A stretch of 42,593 bases of DNA from the IMG/VR virus record IMGVR_UViG_3300021959_000097, positions 1 through 42,593 of that record, one strand, 5' to 3'. Under the pieces are notes generated by a model that was not told the origin of the DNA, searched no databases, and saw only the letters and a program-made list of their open reading frames with translations. The stretch is from a virus. Positions 40,149 to 42,593 of the stretch are shown here, piece after piece (positions within the stretch are counted from its first letter, which is position 1; each line of letters begins with the position of its first letter). The position numbers and the translations under genes are program-made.

Positions 40149-42593
40149 ATGGCTGAGTTTAAATTAGGTAGAATACGTTTTGTTTGGAAAGGTGCTTGGT
40201 ACACAGGTGCCGTTTATTCAGTAGATGATGTCGTAAGATACGGTGGTAGAACATACATTTGTGTGGTAAACCATACTGCGGCGGCAGAATTCCAAGATGA
40301 CTTGACAGCGGCTAACTGGGCGTTGATGTCAGATGGTCAAGAATGGAAAGGTTCTTGGGGAGTAAACACAACTTATAAACCTAATGACGTTGTAAAATAT
40401 GGTGGTTACATTTATATCTGTAACACTGGACACACTTCTAACGCTGATGTAAACATTGGACTAGAAGGCGATCTAGCAAAATGGGATTTATTCATCGAAG
40501 GTTTTGATTACAAATCAGACTGGGCAATCAGCACAAGATACAAAATTAATGATTTAGTAAGATATGGTGCAACTGTTTATCTTTGTGTAACAGAACACAC
40601 ATCAGCGGCAACTCTTGCTGACGGTTTAGAATTAGATTTAGCAAAATGGGAAGTTTTTTCAAAAGGATTCAACTGGTTAAACACTTGGGCAACAGCAACA
40701 AGATACAAACCAAATGACACAGTAAGATATGGTGGACAACTTTATGTTTGTGTCACTGGTCACACATCGGCGGCAGATGCGGCAGATGGTTTAGAATTAG
40801 ATCAAGCAAAATGGCAATACCTACACAAAGGTATTGAATATTTAGGTGCATGGGTAACAGCAACAAGATACAAAGTGAATGATGTTGTTAAGTACGGTGC
40901 TAACTTATGGATTTGTATAAATCAACACACAGCAACAAGTTCGCTTGCGGCTGATGAAGCAGATTGGAATATTTTTATTCCAGGTTTAGAATTTGAAGAT
41001 TCATGGAGTGGAGCAACTCAATACCAACCAGGTGACATTGTTACTTACGGAGGTTACCAATATGTTGCACTTACAAACAATTTAAACAAAGTTCCATCAA
41101 CTGAAACTTCTGATTGGGATTTATTCGTAACAGGTTTCAGTTTAAAAGGTGATTACAGCAACGTAACTGCCTATAAAACAGGTGATGTTGTTAGAGTTGG
41201 CGGTATAACTTATATCGCAATCGCAGATACAACAGGTAACAGACCACCAAATGTTCTTTACTGGGATAAACTAAACGAAGGTTTATACTGGAAAGGCACT
41301 TGGGCAAACGCAACTTATTATGACAAAGGTGATATTGTAAGAGGTTCTGTAAACACAGACACTTCATACATTTGTATCACTTCACACACATCAAACAATG
41401 TTGGACCATCAACTATTAACCAACCAGATTATGCACCAGGGGCTGGTGTTGACACATCTGTTTGGCAGTTGTTATCAGGCGGTCCAGAAAATGATGTACT
41501 ATCTTCAGAAGGTGACATATTAATTTACGGTGCTTCGGGTCCAGCAAGATTACCAATTGGAGCGGCAGGACAGGCTCTTGTGGTTAACTCAGCAGGCACA
41601 TTACCTGAATGGGGTTATGTAGGACAAGTTGATCAAGTTTATTATGTAGGTCCAAATGGTGTTGACAATCCGGCTCCTAATGCTGGTGTTACACTAGACA
41701 GACCTTGGAAATCAGTAAGATATGCACTACATCAAATGGATCAAGGACCAAGAAATCCTCAAGGTGTTTATATGCTTACAAGAAATAAAGCATTTATTCA
41801 AGCAGAAACTATTGCGTGGATTGACAGACAAATCACAAACAACATACCACCTTTTACAAACGCATTCACGTACAATGCTACAAAATGTAAAAGAGATGTT
41901 GGAATTTTAATTGATGCTGTAACAAACGATTTAAGACACGGCGGAAATGCTCAATCAAGATTTGCGGCATTGAGTTACTTTACTCCAGCAGGTGCTTCAT
42001 ACATCACAGGTCAAACTGCCGAAACAGCGGCGGCAATCAACAGAGCGGCATACATTGCTCAGCAAGTGATTGGAAACTCTTTAAGTTACAGTGCAGAACA
42101 AGTCACAATTAATCAATATTCAAATGTTAACTACATTGCTGAAACATCAGTGAGTGCTGACATTGGCACATTGATGTCAATATCATCAGCGGCTATAACA
42201 GCAGGTAACACTAACAATGTTCCAGCAGAATTAAAACCTACAAAAACTTTAAATGTAAAAACTGGAACGTATTACGAAATACTTCCAATGAGTGTTCCAG
42301 AAAACTCAGCAGTAGTAGGTGACGAATTAAGATCAACAAATATCAGACCAGCAGGCAGTTTAGTTGCCGCAGGTGATGTTCCTTATTCTATACAAGGTGT
42401 ACAGCGTATGGAAGCAATCATTTCTGATATTATTCAAAATAATGTTATTACAAAAACACCATCAGGCGGTATTCTTTCAATTCCAACTGGTGCATCATTA
42501 GGATTCTTAGGAGTTAATGAGGGAACAGGCACTGGCGTTGCTTCAACAACAACAGGTGCAGGTACAAACGCAACATTTGATATCACAGCAAAT
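40149..42593 (+). CDS. long adhesin 2, paralogue of the preceding gene (3' end outside the window)
   Basis: The frame is open for 815 codons from the ATG to the window edge. It starts MAEFKLGRIRFVWKGAW, parallel to the previous gene's MADFRIDRIRFRWRGDW. Eight CBM5/12-like modules cover about residues 8-445. A Gly-rich joint follows (DILIYGASGPARLPIGAAGQ). A beta-helix entry at about 495 (VYYVGPNGVDNPAP, RPWKSVRYAL) is interrupted by a helical insert at about 542-694 (NKAFIQAETIAWIDRQI, CKRDVGILIDAVTNDLRHGG). The helix resumes with LNVKTGTYYEILPMSVP and VVGDELRSTNIRPAG, as in adhesin 1. The remainder lies beyond position 42593. It is likely an alternative or additional receptor-binding fibre. 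Confidence 0.78.
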   Translation, partial: MAEFKLGRIRFVWKGAWYTGAVYSVDDVVRYGGRTYICVVNHTAAAEFQDDLTAANWALMSDGQEWKGSWGVNTTYKPNDVVKYGGYIYICNTGHTSNADVNIGLEGDLAKWDLFIEGFDYKSDWAISTRYKINDLVRYGATVYLCVTEHTSAATLADGLELDLAKWEVFSKGFNWLNTWATATRYKPNDTVRYGGQLYVCVTGHTSAADAADGLELDQAKWQYLHKGIEYLGAWVTATRYKVNDVVKYGANLWICINQHTATSSLAADEADWNIFIPGLEFEDSWSGATQYQPGDIVTYGGYQYVALTNNLNKVPSTETSDWDLFVTGFSLKGDYSNVTAYKTGDVVRVGGITYIAIADTTGNRPPNVLYWDKLNEGLYWKGTWANATYYDKGDIVRGSVNTDTSYICITSHTSNNVGPSTINQPDYAPGAGVDTSVWQLLSGGPENDVLSSEGDILIYGASGPARLPIGAAGQALVVNSAGTLPEWGYVGQVDQVYYVGPNGVDNPAPNAGVTLDRPWKSVRYALHQMDQGPRNPQGVYMLTRNKAFIQAETIAWIDRQITNNIPPFTNAFTYNATKCKRDVGILIDAVTNDLRHGGNAQSRFAALSYFTPAGASYITGQTAETAAAINRAAYIAQQVIGNSLSYSAEQVTINQYSNVNYIAETSVSADIGTLMSISSAAITAGNTNNVPAELKPTKTLNVKTGTYYEILPMSVPENSAVVGDELRSTNIRPAGSLVAAGDVPYSIQGVQRMEAIISDIIQNNVITKTPSGGILSIPTGASLGFLGVNEGTGTGVASTTTGAGTNATFDITAN
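40164..41490 (+). repeat. array of eight CBM5/12-like modules (adhesin 2)
   Basis: The modules are more regular than in adhesin 1: TRYKxND-VRYG-x-x-Y-x-C-x3-H-T-S recurs. Cys-x3-His is present in modules 1-5 (CVVNHTA, CNTGHTS, CVTEHTS, CVTGHTS, CINQHTA) and module 8 (CITSHTS). Module 6 (FEDSWSGATQYQPGDIVTYG) aligns best with module 6 of adhesin 1, so the array was duplicated as a unit. Confidence 0.68.

Noticed and set aside
34984-41490. CRISPR array or DNA-level tandem repeat
   Set aside because: The periodicity is at protein level in diverged modules; there are no identical short repeats with unique spacers.
41722-41910. 62-codon plus-strand frame near the window end
   Set aside because: It is out of frame within the open adhesin 2 reading frame, which continues to the window edge.

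Overview
The window is a virion-structure segment of a T4-like (straboviral/kyanoviral type) marine myovirus, probably infecting an AT-rich-genome or cyanobacterial marine host. The evidence is the gene set and order: gp46, gp47 and gp55 homologues on the minus strand, then gp48, gp53, a gp27-like hub, gp5, gp25, gp6 and a giant gp7-position gene on the plus strand, followed by long fibre/adhesin genes. The overall base composition is AT-rich. No photosynthesis or other host-diagnostic gene is present, so the host (cyanobacterium, SAR11 or another) cannot be fixed from the window.

Layout. Positions 1-536 hold no long gene. There are two possible small minus-strand ORFs (50 and 33 codons), several hairpins, and a strikingly GC-rich segment (about 53% over 301-540). 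Positions 537-5418 are a compact minus-strand operon, in transcription order: gp55 late sigma factor, gp47 and gp46 (Mre11/Rad50-like recombination nuclease), a 2-oxoglutarate/Fe(II) oxygenase, an 87-codon unknown gene (85 residues from its ATG) and a GIY-YIG nuclease. Most of these genes overlap by 4 nt. A good sigma70-type promoter lies at the gp55/gp47 junction. A divergent promoter region (5419-5502) separates this operon from the plus-strand late genes.

Positions 5503-14944 encode the baseplate (gp48, gp53, hub, gp5, gp25, gp6), mostly spaced stop-N-ATG. Positions 14944-28221 are a single 4425-codon gene. It combines a baseplate-like N-terminus with a degenerate cupredoxin-like domain, carbohydrate-binding-like modules, a seven-bladed FG-GAP propeller, a His-rich domain (EHxxHxxH) and a fibre-like C-terminus. 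From 28397 to the window end lie fibre and adhesin genes: a beta-helix plus LamG protein, small virion proteins, a fibre protein ending in a cupredoxin domain with a full type-1 copper ligand set, and two tandem paralogous adhesins. Each adhesin starts with eight CBM5/12-like modules, many carrying a Cys-x3-His pair. The last gene runs off the window.

How they work together: gp55 would direct late transcription from TAAATA-type promoters, several of which sit in front of gp48, gp6 and the fibre genes. gp46/47 process DNA ends for recombination-dependent replication. The plus-strand proteins build the baseplate and its receptor-binding periphery. The least ordinary parts are the metal-ligand-bearing domains in fibres, the giant mosaic protein, the apparent absence of GCAGC/GCTGC across the whole 28.2-42.6 kb fibre block, and the unexplained GC-rich island at the left end.
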